Shown piece by piece: positions 24,249 to 32,912 of a stretch of 43,538 bases of DNA; position 1 is the stretch's first letter, and each line of letters opens with the position of its first letter. The stretch comes from Bacteroidetes bacterium UBA4416 (GTDB lineage: Bacteria > Bacteroidota > Bacteroidia > B-17B0 > Aurantibacillaceae). The notes under the pieces are model-generated. The model did no database searches. It was not told the origin of the DNA and saw nothing but the letters and a program-made list of their open reading frames with translations. The DNA lies in contig DGQK01000041.1 in the NCBI GenBank assembly GCA_002390745.1, forward strand, positions 311-43,848, read 5' to 3'. The translations under genes were made by a program, and so were the position numbers.

Positions 24249-26879
24249 ATCAGACTCCAACAAATATTTTTTATACTCTTATTATTGTTAATAAGTAAAG
24301 CCGCCCTGGTTGCTCAATCCGACCCGAAAGGCGCTAATACCAAAGTGGTTAACCCTCCCAAAACAAGCCCGCCGGATACCGCGCGCAATAACGCTCAGGC
24401 AGCCATCCCGGGCAAAGACGGAGTGAAAACCGTGGACCTTGATACCCTCGACACCGATGACGGGGACGACGACCAGGCTTTGGACAAAAAGGTAACTTAT
24501 AACGCACGGGATTCGATAAGATACGAAACCAAAGGCCAGAAAGTGTATTTATTCGGCGATGCTTTTATCGAATACGAAACGATGAGCATCAAAGCGGAGT
24601 ACATTACGGTGGATAACGAAAAAAACCTCATTAAGGCAACGGGGAAAAAAGATTCGCTGGGCAGGTACATTGGAGCCCCTTCTTTGAAGATCGACGGGCA
24701 GGAATCTTCGAATGACAGTATGATCTATAATGTGAAGACGAAAAAGGGAAAGATCTACGGCATCAAAACCAAAGAGGGGGAGCTGATCCTGCTGGGCAGC
24801 GAAGTGAAAAAGGACAGCAACGACGTGGTGTACATGAAGGACCTGAAATGCATTCCCTGCCAGTTCGAAGACTCGCGTACTATTTTCAGAGCCAAAAGGG
24901 CCAAAATCATCCCGGACGACAAGATCGTTACAGGGCCGATGTACCTCGAGATCGGCGGTGTGCCTACTCCGCTCGGCCTGCCCTTCGGGTATTTCCCCAA
25001 TACCAAAAAACGGCATTCGGGTATCCTGATCCCTACCTTCAACAGCAGCGAGGTACTTGGCTATAACCTCAAGGACGGCGGCTTTTACTGGGGCATCAGC
25101 GACCAGACGGATATGACCATCCGCGGCGATATTTATACGAATGGCAGCTGGGCCCTGCGGACCCTGAACAATTACAACATCAACTATAAATACACGGGCT
25201 CTCTCTCGCTTGGCTATTCCGAATTCCGGTCCGGAGAACGGGAAATCCCGGCATCGACCGGACTTCCCTCAGCATTCGGCAAACAAAAAGATTTCTCGGT
25301 AACCTGGACGCATACCCAGGATCAGAAGAACAATCCTTCGGTACGCTTCAGCAGCAATGTGAATATCAAAACGTCCAAGTACAACAAATACAACGCTCTC
25401 AACACAGGGCAGTACCTTGCCAATACCTTCTACTCCAGCATCAACTATACCAAAACCTTCAAGCTTTCCTCGCTGAGCATCGGCGCCAGGCACGATCAGA
25501 ATACGCAGACCAAGATCATGAACCTGAGCTTTCCGGAGCTTACGTTTAACGTGAACCGCTTTTTCCCTTTCAAGAAAGAAGGCCGCACCAAGCCCAATCC
25601 GCTGGACAAGCTGGGCATCAGCTACCTGCTTGAGGCGCGCAACAGCTTAACAGATTACGATTCCGCGATCTTTAAGGGAGATATCGGCGATAAGCTAAGG
25701 TATGGCGTAAGGCACAGCATCCCGGTCTCCACAAATATTACCCTGCTGAAATATTTCACGCTGACGCCGGCGCTGAACTTCAATGCGCTGATGGTTACCA
25801 AAACCACGGAAAAATACTTCGTCGAGGACAGCAATAAAGTGTATACGAATACGATCAAGGAATTTAAAACGGGCTACGATGCTAATTTCAATACGGCATT
25901 AACCACGAAGGTGTTCATGGATTACCTCTTCAAAAGCAAGCGGATCAAGCAGATCAGGCATCTCCTCATTCCTACCATTAATTACCTGTACCGGCCCGAC
26001 TACGGTGCCGAGCAGTATGGTTTTTACCGACAGGTTCGGAACAGCAGGCAATCCAGCTACGAAGCCAGGTATTCCATTTTTGAAAATGCGCTGTTCCCGG
26101 GGCCACCGGACGGAGAACAAAACAACATCGGGATCAACCTGAACAACACCATCGATGCGAAGGTGAGGAAAACCACCGATACAGGCTACACCTACAGCAA
26201 AGTGCAGCTCCTGCAAAACCTGACCCTGAACGGGAACTATAATTTTGCCGCGCAGAGTTTCAATATGAGCGTGATCAGCCTGTCGGCCCGGACCAAGGTC
26301 TGGAAATTCTTCGACCTGTTAGTGAACTCCAATTTCGATCCTTACTATTACGATCCCACGCTGCGGATGCGGGTAAACGAATACAGCATCAACAAATCGG
26401 GGAAGCTCGCGCGTTTCACAACCGGAAATGCCGCCATCAATGCCTCATTCAGCTCCAATACGATACAGGCCATGAAGCCTAAAAAGCCCGACCTTACCAA
26501 CGGCGCGGAAAAAGGGGCTGCGCCTACCAACACCGTGCAATCGCAGGACCAGCTTCCCTGGAACCTGAACATGTACTACAATGTGGGCTTTACGAAAGAT
26601 ACTGCGAAAGTGCGGACCATCCAGACGCTGAGCTTTTCGGGTGATGTTGCCCTCACCAAAAACTGGAAAGTGGGTGTGACCAGCGGTTATGATTTTACAG
26701 CCAAAAACCTCAGCTATACGAGCATCAATATCTACCGCGACCTTCGTTGCTGGGAAGCCCGGATCGACTGGGTTCCTTTCGGTTTCCGGAAGAGCTACAG
26801 CCTCACCATCAACCTCAAAACGAGCATGCTCAGCGATGTGAAAATTCCGCGGCAGCGGCAGTGGTACGATAATTTATAG
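24249..26879 (+). CDS. lptD: LPS-assembly outer membrane protein LptD-like, probable non-AUG start
   Basis: The product resembles Bacteroidota LptD/OstA, the outer membrane barrel that inserts lipopolysaccharide. An N-terminal periplasmic OstA-like domain (about residues 70-220, with LFGDAFIEYETMSIKAEYIT and the strand-rich region after it) is followed by a large beta-barrel. Typical points are PLGLPFGYFPNTKKRHSGIL and FYWGISDQTDMTIRGDIY, and the C-terminus ends in alternating strands. From the first standard-type start, a TTG at 24285, the signal peptide is cut in half. The frame is open from 24234, and the full signal peptide (IRLQQIFFILLLLLI, then ALVAQ) is recovered only from ATC 24249 or ATT 24246. 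AAGGA lies 6 bases before the ATC. From ATC the protein has 876 residues. No ATG exists in this region. Confidence 0.87.
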   Translation: MRLQQIFFILLLLLISKAALVAQSDPKGANTKVVNPPKTSPPDTARNNAQAAIPGKDGVKTVDLDTLDTDDGDDDQALDKKVTYNARDSIRYETKGQKVYLFGDAFIEYETMSIKAEYITVDNEKNLIKATGKKDSLGRYIGAPSLKIDGQESSNDSMIYNVKTKKGKIYGIKTKEGELILLGSEVKKDSNDVVYMKDLKCIPCQFEDSRTIFRAKRAKIIPDDKIVTGPMYLEIGGVPTPLGLPFGYFPNTKKRHSGILIPTFNSSEVLGYNLKDGGFYWGISDQTDMTIRGDIYTNGSWALRTLNNYNINYKYTGSLSLGYSEFRSGEREIPASTGLPSAFGKQKDFSVTWTHTQDQKNNPSVRFSSNVNIKTSKYNKYNALNTGQYLANTFYSSINYTKTFKLSSLSIGARHDQNTQTKIMNLSFPELTFNVNRFFPFKKEGRTKPNPLDKLGISYLLEARNSLTDYDSAIFKGDIGDKLRYGVRHSIPVSTNITLLKYFTLTPALNFNALMVTKTTEKYFVEDSNKVYTNTIKEFKTGYDANFNTALTTKVFMDYLFKSKRIKQIRHLLIPTINYLYRPDYGAEQYGFYRQVRNSRQSSYEARYSIFENALFPGPPDGEQNNIGINLNNTIDAKVRKTTDTGYTYSKVQLLQNLTLNGNYNFAAQSFNMSVISLSARTKVWKFFDLLVNSNFDPYYYDPTLRMRVNEYSINKSGKLARFTTGNAAINASFSSNTIQAMKPKKPDLTNGAEKGAAPTNTVQSQDQLPWNLNMYYNVGFTKDTAKVRTIQTLSFSGDVALTKNWKVGVTSGYDFTAKNLSYTSINIYRDLRCWEARIDWVPFGFRKSYSLTINLKTSMLSDVKIPRQRQWYDNL

Positions 26880-26883
26880 CGAA

Positions 26884-27438
26884 TTATTTAGAGGCGTTGA
26901 TGATGTTCAGCTGCTTTTTGAGCGCCTGGTAAAACTCGGGAGCCTTCTGGCTGCCGATCCTGTAGGTAAAGCCCGAACTGTCCTTAAGCTCCACAAACTC
27001 GTTGCCACTGGTATAAAAACGGATGATGCCCCGGCTGTGAAGATTATAAACGGCCCTGCGGAAAATATGCTTTTTGTATTTGCTTTTACGGATGCCCGTG
27101 ATGGTATCGAGGTTGATCTTGACGCGGCGGGCGGTCCAGAAGCCGTCGATGATCAGGTACTCCGCATGCACTTTGGTATGCGTGTGCAGGATGTAAGTGA
27201 GCATCAGCGAAAAGAGCGTCACGAGCAAGCCAAGGAGGAAAAAGATCTGCCCTGAATTAGGGATGTCGAGCGCGGGGTAATGCCCGATGCGAAAGATGGC
27301 CACCTTCACAGGATAGGGATTCTGGCTCCAGTAATAGCCAATGAAGCAAAACAGGGCAATGAGGGTGCGCCAGATCATGCTGAGCCGGTTGTGCCCCATG
27401 TATTGCTTTTCTTCAAAGATGATTTTGGAATCCTGCAT
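26884..27438 (-). CDS. Two-span membrane protein with bacterial PH-like domain
   Basis: The 184-residue protein has two hydrophobic segments (about residues 22-38 and 65-88). A C-terminal cytoplasmic-looking domain of about 90 residues (VHAEYLIIDGFWTARRVKIN, then strands and the last helix FYQALKKQL) has the strand-helix layout of bacterial PH-like domains. No enzyme motif was found. Its stop codon lies 4 bases from that of lptD on the opposite strand, so the two genes converge very closely without a visible terminator between them. The function is unknown. Confidence 0.7.
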   Translation of the reverse strand: MQDSKIIFEEKQYMGHNRLSMIWRTLIALFCFIGYYWSQNPYPVKVAIFRIGHYPALDIPNSGQIFFLLGLLVTLFSLMLTYILHTHTKVHAEYLIIDGFWTARRVKINLDTITGIRKSKYKKHIFRRAVYNLHSRGIIRFYTSGNEFVELKDSSGFTYRIGSQKAPEFYQALKKQLNIINASK

Positions 27439-27617
27439 GCCAGATACTGAGTAAAGGTACGGAAAATTTTCTGCACCGGCAGAAATGCCTTTTCGTTAAG
27501 CCATCGCTTACAATTTCATCTCTATTGCATTACTTAGCAACGGTTAAATTTTATGGCTGGCTGTGTAGCCTGCGTGAAGGATAGAACGGAAATCCTTTTT
27601 TTGCTGCCTCTTTGCAA

Positions 27618-27633
27618 TCACACCATGGTGTGA
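27618..27633. repeat. Perfect 16-bp palindrome
   Basis: TCACACCATGGTGTGA has no spacer and lies in the gap between the PH-like and methyltransferase genes, 60 bases past the end of the methyltransferase gene. It could be a protein-binding site. Confidence 0.5.
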
Positions 27634-27652
27634 GGAGTGATAGCCTGATCCA

Positions 27653-27670
27653 TCCCGAACACTTTCGGGA
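27653..27670. repeat. Inverted repeat TCCCGAA/TTCGGGA
   Basis: Two perfect 7-base arms are separated by 4 bases, without a T tract. It may fold at the 3' end of the methyltransferase transcript or be a dispersed intergenic element. Confidence 0.5.
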
Positions 27671-27692
27671 CGGACACGCCCGAAAATTTTCA

Positions 27693-28286
27693 CTAGAAGT
27701 CATCTGTGTTCTTCAGGATCATAAACAGCTCGAGGCCTGCCCGTTTCTCAATGGAATTATAACAAGGCCCGAAAACATGCTTTTGAAAAGCCGGAAAAAA
27801 CAGGCCTTCATATTCCTCTAAGCTTCCCCCAAAGGGAGGCTTATCCGCATTCATAGGATGGCCGAACAACACGCCAACCAGCTTGCCTGCCGGTTTCAGG
27901 ATGGTGTGCATTTTTGAAACATAACTTTTTCTTAACGCCGGATCGAGGGCACAGAAAAAAGTCTGCTCCAGGATCAGGTCATACTGGCCACGGTGTGCGA
28001 AGAAGTCTTCCTGGATAAAATGATTGCCCGGGAAGGACGGCACACGCCCGCGGATATTGTCGAAGACAACCGTGGCAATGTCGAGCACATACACATTGGC
28101 AAAGCCTTTTGCATGCAGGTATTCTGCCTCATAAGCATTCCCTGCTCCGGGGATCAGGATCTTCAGATCCCGGTCGCTGAGCTGATCGATGTAGGCTTTC
28201 AGCGGCGGCGATACAGAACCGATGTCCCAGCCAAAATCGTCATTCCGGTAACGCTCATCCCAGTATTGTGCGTTCAATTCCTCCAT
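27693..28286 (-). CDS. SAM-dependent methyltransferase, thiopurine methyltransferase-like
   Basis: The 197-residue protein matches the TPMT family: an N-terminal YWDERYRNDDFGWDIG region and glycine-rich motif I (ILIPGAGNAYEAEYL, about residues 43-57). An acidic residue ends the second strand (VYVLDI, Asp69), followed by a later strand (YDLILEQTFFCALDP) and GKLVGVLFGHP. Members methylate S, Se or Te atoms of small molecules; the substrate here is unknown. The gene diverges from the UbiA-type gene. The C-terminal FMILKNTDDF ends right before an unrelated inverted repeat. Confidence 0.85.
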   Translation of the reverse strand: MEELNAQYWDERYRNDDFGWDIGSVSPPLKAYIDQLSDRDLKILIPGAGNAYEAEYLHAKGFANVYVLDIATVVFDNIRGRVPSFPGNHFIQEDFFAHRGQYDLILEQTFFCALDPALRKSYVSKMHTILKPAGKLVGVLFGHPMNADKPPFGGSLEEYEGLFFPAFQKHVFGPCYNSIEKRAGLELFMILKNTDDF

Positions 28287-28341
28287 TTCTTTTTATTGTT
28301 AAAAATAGGGTTTTATTTCCTAAATTCGTTCTCGTACTATT

Positions 28342-29292
28342 TTGCTCAGAAACCCCTTCATAGCGTTTTTAAAACTGATTCGCATAGAGAATCTCTTTAT
28401 TATTGCGATCACCCAGATCTGCATTAAGTACCTGGTGTTTGCCCCTGTGAATGCTTATTCGGATTTTACGCCGGGCCTCTTTTCCATTTCCCTGCTGAGC
28501 ACCTTGCTGATTGCGGCAGCGGGCTACATGATCAACGATTATTTTGATGTGAAGACCGATAAGATCAACCGCCCCGAAACCGTAGTAGTTGACGTGAGCA
28601 TCAAGCGCCGCTGGGCCATGATCCTGCATATCCTCTTCAGCGCTACGGGTCTTCTCTTAGGTATTTTCATCGCTCTGAAATGCCATAACCTGAAGCTCGT
28701 AACGTTCCAGCTTCTCAGCATCCTGCTGCTTTGGTTCTACTCCACCAATTTCAAAAAACAATTGCTGGTGGGCAATATCGTGGTATCGCTGCTCACGGCC
28801 ACAATTCCGGTAATGCCGATGGTTTATGATTTTTACCTTTCTGCCGGAACAGCGCCTCTCATCGGCTCTATGACGTCTACAGCGCTGAAGCCCCTGGTGA
28901 TCATCACCTTTGGCTATGCGGGCTTTGCCTTCCTGACCTCTTTTGCGCGGGAGGTTGTGAAAGATATGGAGGACTACAAAGGCGATATCCAAACAGGCTG
29001 CAAAACCATGCCTATTGTATGGGGCATCATTACCAGCAAAGTGGTGACGTTTTTTGTGATTGTGATCACCATAGGCATGCTGCTCCTTGCGGGGATCAGG
29101 TTTTACTATCTGCAACAGGCCCTGGCGCTTTATTACATCATTGGCCTGCTCTTGTTACCGCTCACCATACTGCTGATCCTGATCATGCGGGCCAAAAGCT
29201 CGGGGGATTTTAAAATGGCAAGTTTATTGCTTAAATTTATCATGTTATTTGGTATTGCTTTTACTTTCATTATAAAAAACCTTTATGACTAG
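28342..29292 (+). CDS. UbiA-family prenyltransferase, TTG start
   Basis: The 316-residue membrane protein has about eight or nine hydrophobic helices and the two Asp-rich motifs of UbiA enzymes: NDYFDVKTDKINRP (Asn65 to Asp73) and DMEDYKGD (Asp208 to Asp215). These enzymes move a prenyl chain onto an aromatic or glycerol-phosphate acceptor. Bacteroidota genes of this type are often annotated as geranylgeranylglycerol-phosphate geranylgeranyltransferase, but the acceptor is uncertain. No ATG fits before the first helix, so the TTG at 28342 is taken as start. The Maf gene overlaps its end by 8 bases, indicating translational coupling. Confidence 0.85.
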   Translation: MLRNPFIAFLKLIRIENLFIIAITQICIKYLVFAPVNAYSDFTPGLFSISLLSTLLIAAAGYMINDYFDVKTDKINRPETVVVDVSIKRRWAMILHILFSATGLLLGIFIALKCHNLKLVTFQLLSILLLWFYSTNFKKQLLVGNIVVSLLTATIPVMPMVYDFYLSAGTAPLIGSMTSTALKPLVIITFGYAGFAFLTSFAREVVKDMEDYKGDIQTGCKTMPIVWGIITSKVVTFFVIVITIGMLLLAGIRFYYLQQALALYYIIGLLLLPLTILLILIMRAKSSGDFKMASLLLKFIMLFGIAFTFIIKNLYD

Positions 29293-29878
29293 CATCGAAC
29301 AGACGATCAAAGAATTTCCTTATCAGTTGATTCTTGGCTCCAACTCCCCCCGCAGGCAGGAACTTTTAAAAAGCCTCGGATTCGATTTTTTAAATAAGCC
29401 CATTAATGTAGAGGAAAGCTACCCTATCGATTTACTGGCCGAGGATATTCCTTTATTCCTTGCCGAAAAGAAAGCGGATGCTTATCCTGACGATCTGAAA
29501 GAGGATGAAATCCTGATCACTGCGGATACCATCGTATGGTGCGACGGCAAAGCCTTTAACAAGCCAGCTAATTTTGTGGAGGGCAAAAAAATGCTGGAAA
29601 CGCTGAGCGGAAAAATGCACGAAGTGTATACCGGCGTATGTCTGAAAAGCGGCAACAAGCAAACGACTTTCTTTGATGTGACCAAAGTGTATTTCAAAAA
29701 GCTGAAATCCGAAGAGATCGAATATTACCTTACCAACTACAGCCCATACGACAAAGCGGGCGGCTATGGGGTGCAGGACTGGATCGGTTACATCGGCATC
29801 GATAAGATCGAAGGCAGCTTTTATAATGTAATGGGACTTCCGGTAAAAGAGCTTTACGAAGAGCTGATCAAGTTTTAA
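29285..29878 (+). CDS. maf: Maf-family nucleoside triphosphate pyrophosphatase
   Basis: The 197-residue protein is a Maf pyrophosphatase, which hydrolyses non-canonical or excess nucleoside triphosphates (such as dTTP, UTP and modified bases) to monophosphates. The N-terminal LGSNSPRRQELLKSLGFDF, the catalytic Asp81 in TADTIVW, and SPYDKAGGYGVQDW are diagnostic. Length is normal for the family. The start overlaps the UbiA gene. No terminator was found within the following 100 bases. Confidence 0.92.
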   Translation: MTSIEQTIKEFPYQLILGSNSPRRQELLKSLGFDFLNKPINVEESYPIDLLAEDIPLFLAEKKADAYPDDLKEDEILITADTIVWCDGKAFNKPANFVEGKKMLETLSGKMHEVYTGVCLKSGNKQTTFFDVTKVYFKKLKSEEIEYYLTNYSPYDKAGGYGVQDWIGYIGIDKIEGSFYNVMGLPVKELYEELIKF

Positions 29879-29952
29879 TTTTCCTTCATGTCCCGGATCA
29901 CACCGATTAAGTTACATTAATAGTTTACCATCCTTATCTCCCGCTATTCATT

Positions 29953-29970
29953 TGTAGACTAAGTTCTACA
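29953..29970. promoter_or_regulatory. Inverted repeat upstream of the H1-like gene
   Basis: TGTAGA (29953-29958) and TCTACA (29965-29970) are separated by 6 bases, in the 255-base region before the histone H1-like gene. It could be a repressor site, but no regulator can be named. Confidence 0.3.
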
Positions 29971-30018
29971 TTTAGTGATTTTTTCCTTTTTAAAACAGAT
30001 GCACTTCCTGATGCGGTA

Positions 30019-30111
30019 ATGTATCGCAAATGCTATACAGCAAAGGGCTACAAGGGCATGAATGCTGTAAGTGCCTCACTATCAACACAGGGTACGGTTG
30101 TTGCTTTTTAA
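30019..30111 (+). CDS. Possible 30-residue upstream ORF or gene remnant
   Basis: An ATG at 30019 opens 30 codons (MYRKCYTAKGYKGMNAVSAS and ten more residues) and stops 22 bases before the H1-like gene. It is not recognised. It could be a leader peptide, a gene remnant or chance. Confidence 0.2.
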   Translation: MYRKCYTAKGYKGMNAVSASLSTQGTVVAF

Positions 30112-30133
30112 GTAAAAATTAAAAACTACTCTT

Positions 30134-30991
30134 ATGGCAACAAAATCAAAAAAGTCCCCGGCTAAAGCCAGGAAGGCAGCCAGCGGGACGGCAAAGAATG
30201 CTACAAAAAAGGCTGCTCCCAAGAAAGCAGCGAAGAAAATAGCAGCGAAGGCGCCTGCGAAAAAAGCCTCCAAAAAAGCGACTGCTAAAGCACCGATGAA
30301 AAAAGCGGTAGCCGGCGTGAAAAAGGCCGTGAAGAAAGTAGTTGCCAAAGCCCCTGTAAAGAAAGCAGTGAAGGCCGTTAAAAAGGCTGTTAAGAAGACC
30401 ACAGCCTCTGTGAAGAAAAACGTGAAGCAGGCTGCCGGTAAGGCAAGGCCGGTTGTGAAAAAAGCTGCCAAGGCTGCAAAAAAAGCCGTAGGCACAGTGA
30501 AAAAAGCAGTAGCAAAAGCACCTGCCAAAGCGGCTTCCAAAAAAACGGCTACGAAACCTACAGCGCGGCCGGCAGCAAAAGTGAAGGCATCAACGGCTAA
30601 AACACCGGCCAGGCCCACAGCGAAGGCCAAAACAAGCTCATCTAAAAAGGCGGTAAAAAAACCAATTCCTGCTACACCAGTGAAACAGGAGGAAATGCCC
30701 CTGACGGAAAACAAAGTTCAATCCAATGAGTCCGTAACGCCGGTATTTACGCAACATGCCGAAAATATTGAACCGGGCCATATCACTGCACAGGCTGTAA
30801 AAACAGAGGGCGTCCCTACGGATGAAAAGCACCCGGATCATCCCTTATTTGAAAAACCGGTAACGCCGGCTGATATTGCAACTGTAGGCATGAATAATAA
30901 AAAAGACATTCTCAATGATCTTTCCGTGAAACATGCCAATAACCATAAGCTGGGCAAAAATCCAATCGCCGGCAAAAAACCTCTTTGGTAA
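30134..30991 (+). CDS. Histone H1-like Lys/Ala/Pro-rich protein with a distinct C-terminal part
   Basis: The 285-residue protein is very rich in Lys and Ala for its first 190 residues, with repeated AKKA, KKAVKK, KAPAKKA and TAKA units, like eukaryotic histone H1 tails and bacterial Hc1/AlgP-type proteins. Such proteins bind DNA or other polyanions without sequence preference, and may help organise the nucleoid. The last 95 residues differ: mixed polar and acidic (VKQEEMPLTENKVQSNES), then HPDHPLFEKPVTPADIATVG and DILNDLSVKHANNHKLGKN. Phe- and Ala-rich frames on the opposite strand mirror the repeats. A hairpin with a T tract follows. Confidence 0.85.
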   Translation: MATKSKKSPAKARKAASGTAKNATKKAAPKKAAKKIAAKAPAKKASKKATAKAPMKKAVAGVKKAVKKVVAKAPVKKAVKAVKKAVKKTTASVKKNVKQAAGKARPVVKKAAKAAKKAVGTVKKAVAKAPAKAASKKTATKPTARPAAKVKASTAKTPARPTAKAKTSSSKKAVKKPIPATPVKQEEMPLTENKVQSNESVTPVFTQHAENIEPGHITAQAVKTEGVPTDEKHPDHPLFEKPVTPADIATVGMNNKKDILNDLSVKHANNHKLGKNPIAGKKPLW

Positions 30992-31015
30992 AGCAACGAT
31001 GGATACCCATATCAG

Positions 31016-31043
31016 AAAAAGCTGCTTCAGGGTGGCTTTTTTT
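31016..31043 (+). terminator. Terminator after the H1-like gene
   Basis: AAAAAGC pairs with GCTTTTT with weaker pairs inside the loop, and seven T residues end it. It lies about 25 bases after the stop codon and before the converging cyanophycinase gene. Confidence 0.6.
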
Positions 31044-31092
31044 GTGCATGTCTATGCCTTTACTTTCCGTCACCGGTAGAATCATCCCGGAA

Positions 31093-31923
31093 TCAGATAG
31101 TTTTTCCCGGCCTGGGAGTCGATATGATCTTTCTTTCCGGCAATGAGAACCGAACGCCATGGCCCAATATATGCATTTTAAGCCCCTCGACACTAATCTG
31201 CTCTCCATCCTTTCGATCCATGAGGTCAGAAAAGTTAATGCTGTTGCCATCTACCACGATCACCAGGCCTGAGCCGATCACCTCCATGAGTTCTCCTTTT
31301 TTGATGACCACTGCGGTGTCTTCCCCGAGGCCGATCCCCAATACTCCCGGGTTGCAGGTCACTGTTTGCGCGATCCTGCCTATTCTTCCCCGCTCGGTAA
31401 AATGCGTGTCAAAAAACACATGACTGATCAGGTTCATGCCGCTTGTGAGCTGCAACTCTCCTTTCACCATGGCATCCCTGCTGCTTCCGGAAATTATCAT
31501 CGTATCAGACATGGCTGCGGCACCCGCACTTGTTCCTGCAACAACAAACGTTTCTTCCTGGTGGTACCTTTCGGACAGGATTTGTATCAAGCTGGTTCCT
31601 CCCAGCAAACTCGTTAAGCGTAACTGATCACCACCGCATAACAGAACGGCATCTGCCGACCTGATCATTTCCAGGTTTTCAGGCGTATTGGCTTCATCAT
31701 GCCTCTCGTAATATATATGGCATACTTTCGTAAGCTTGAGGTTTTTGAATGCTTTCTTATAGGAACTGATATCCGGCTCCGAGGTTGCCAGCGTGATCAG
31801 GCAGATGCAGGGATTCTTTTTTCCCGTTTCTGAAATAATGCGGCGTAACACTTCCATCCTGTCCAGCCTGTCTTCTGCTCCACCGATAGGGATCAAAATT
31901 CCTTTGGGTTTGTTTATTCTCAT
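31093..31923 (-). CDS. cphB: Cyanophycinase-like serine peptidase (S51 family)
   Basis: Cyanophycinase cleaves cyanophycin, an aspartate/arginine storage polymer, to beta-Asp-Arg dipeptides. The start at 31923 (MRINKPKGILIPIGGAEDR) gives 276 residues; a Met 8 codons upstream is possible. The S51 family nucleophile is Ser132 in VVAGTSAGAAAMS, with VFFDTHFTERGRIGR (Asp172, His174) providing the usual catalytic His region and GIGLGEDTAVVI near the end. No cyanophycin synthetase lies in the window, so the enzyme may use imported polymer or a related peptide. Its closest type cannot be separated from other S51 peptidases by eye alone. Confidence 0.85.
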   Translation of the reverse strand: MRINKPKGILIPIGGAEDRLDRMEVLRRIISETGKKNPCICLITLATSEPDISSYKKAFKNLKLTKVCHIYYERHDEANTPENLEMIRSADAVLLCGGDQLRLTSLLGGTSLIQILSERYHQEETFVVAGTSAGAAAMSDTMIISGSSRDAMVKGELQLTSGMNLISHVFFDTHFTERGRIGRIAQTVTCNPGVLGIGLGEDTAVVIKKGELMEVIGSGLVIVVDGNSINFSDLMDRKDGEQISVEGLKMHILGHGVRFSLPERKIISTPRPGKTI

Positions 31924-32007
31924 AAATGTCTCAATTATAAACTGCATTCTCCCGGCAAAGCAGGTACCAGCAACATGCCATGAAGAAAACCAGGACGTTT
32001 CAAACGA

Positions 32008-32036
32008 AAAAGAGGAAGCGTATCGCTTCCTCTTTT
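32008..32036 (-). terminator. Terminator after the OmpA lipoprotein gene
   Basis: A perfect 13-bp stem (AAAAGAGGAAGCG with CGCTTCCTCTTTT, 3-base loop) ends on the minus strand in a short T run. It lies 24 bases after the stop codon. Confidence 0.85.
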
Positions 32037-32060
32037 CATGCTCAGATCAAAAGAGCTGTA

Positions 32061-32912
32061 TTACCTCGTGCTGATCAACTTCATGAGGATATCGAGTTTC
32101 GGCGACAGCACGATCTCTGTTCTTCTGTTCCTGGCTTTGCCTTCCGGAGTGGAGTTATCGGCCACGGGAAAGAACTCGCCTTTTCCGGCAGCCGTCAGGC
32201 GATGAGCGTCCATGCCATATTCATTGGATAACAAGCGTACCACATTGGTAGCCCTGGCCGTGCTTAAATCCCAGTTATCCTTATAAAGGGCGGTTTTGAT
32301 TGGCACATTATCCGTATGCCCTTCGATAGCGATGCTCACGTCCGGGTTTTTATTTAAAACTTCCGCGAGTTTTTTCAAGGCGTCTTTCCCTTTTACTTCC
32401 ACGTTGGCATCTCCCGATTTAAAGAGAAGCTTATCGGACATGGACACATACACTTTTCCGTTTTTCATTTCCACGCTGAGCTCATCGGGATTGAAGCCGA
32501 GCAAGGCATTTTTCACGGAATTGTTCAGAACGTTGAGCACTGAATCCTGGCGCATCAGGATCGCTTCGAGCTGCCTCAGGCGTGCGTCTTTCTGGTTGAG
32601 CGCCGCCTGCTTGTTGCCCAGGTCGGTGCTGAGTTTATCGAGCTGGTCGCCGGATGCGGCCTGCAACTGCTTATACTTTGAATCCAGGTCAGAATAACTT
32701 GCATTGAGCCTGCCGATCTCCGCTTTTTGTTCTTTACTAAGGTTGCATAAGGAGTCGCGCTCCATTAAAGCTTTACGGTAACGCTTGGAGCTATACTTCT
32801 GAGCGGGCTTTGCTTCCGGATCGCCACACAGCTTATGGGATGAGCAGGAGGCAAGCATCACAACGCCTAAAGCGGCTGCCAGGATGCTGGTGTGAGTCAT
32901 ACGTTTTTTCAT
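32061..32912 (-). CDS. OmpA-family lipoprotein with coiled-coil
   Basis: From the ATG at 32912 (MKKRMTHTSILAAALG) the protein has 283 residues; a longer frame would start at 32948 with residues that do not fit a signal. The lipobox LASC follows the hydrophobic signal, so this is an outer membrane lipoprotein. A coiled-coil of about 75 residues (LMERDSLCNLSKEQKAEIGR onward) spaces it from a C-terminal OmpA-like domain (SMSDKLLFKSGDANV, VSIAIEGHTDNVPI, LSTARATNVVRLL, GEFFPVADNSTPEGKARNRR) that binds peptidoglycan through the conserved Asp and Arg. It probably links the outer membrane to the wall. Confidence 0.88.
   Translation of the reverse strand: MKKRMTHTSILAAALGVVMLASCSSHKLCGDPEAKPAQKYSSKRYRKALMERDSLCNLSKEQKAEIGRLNASYSDLDSKYKQLQAASGDQLDKLSTDLGNKQAALNQKDARLRQLEAILMRQDSVLNVLNNSVKNALLGFNPDELSVEMKNGKVYVSMSDKLLFKSGDANVEVKGKDALKKLAEVLNKNPDVSIAIEGHTDNVPIKTALYKDNWDLSTARATNVVRLLSNEYGMDAHRLTAAGKGEFFPVADNSTPEGKARNRRTEIVLSPKLDILMKLISTR

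Noticed and set aside
30082..30714. 210-residue Phe/Ala-rich frame opposite the histone H1-like gene
   Set aside because: It is the complement of Lys/Ala codons and has no start context or domain pattern.
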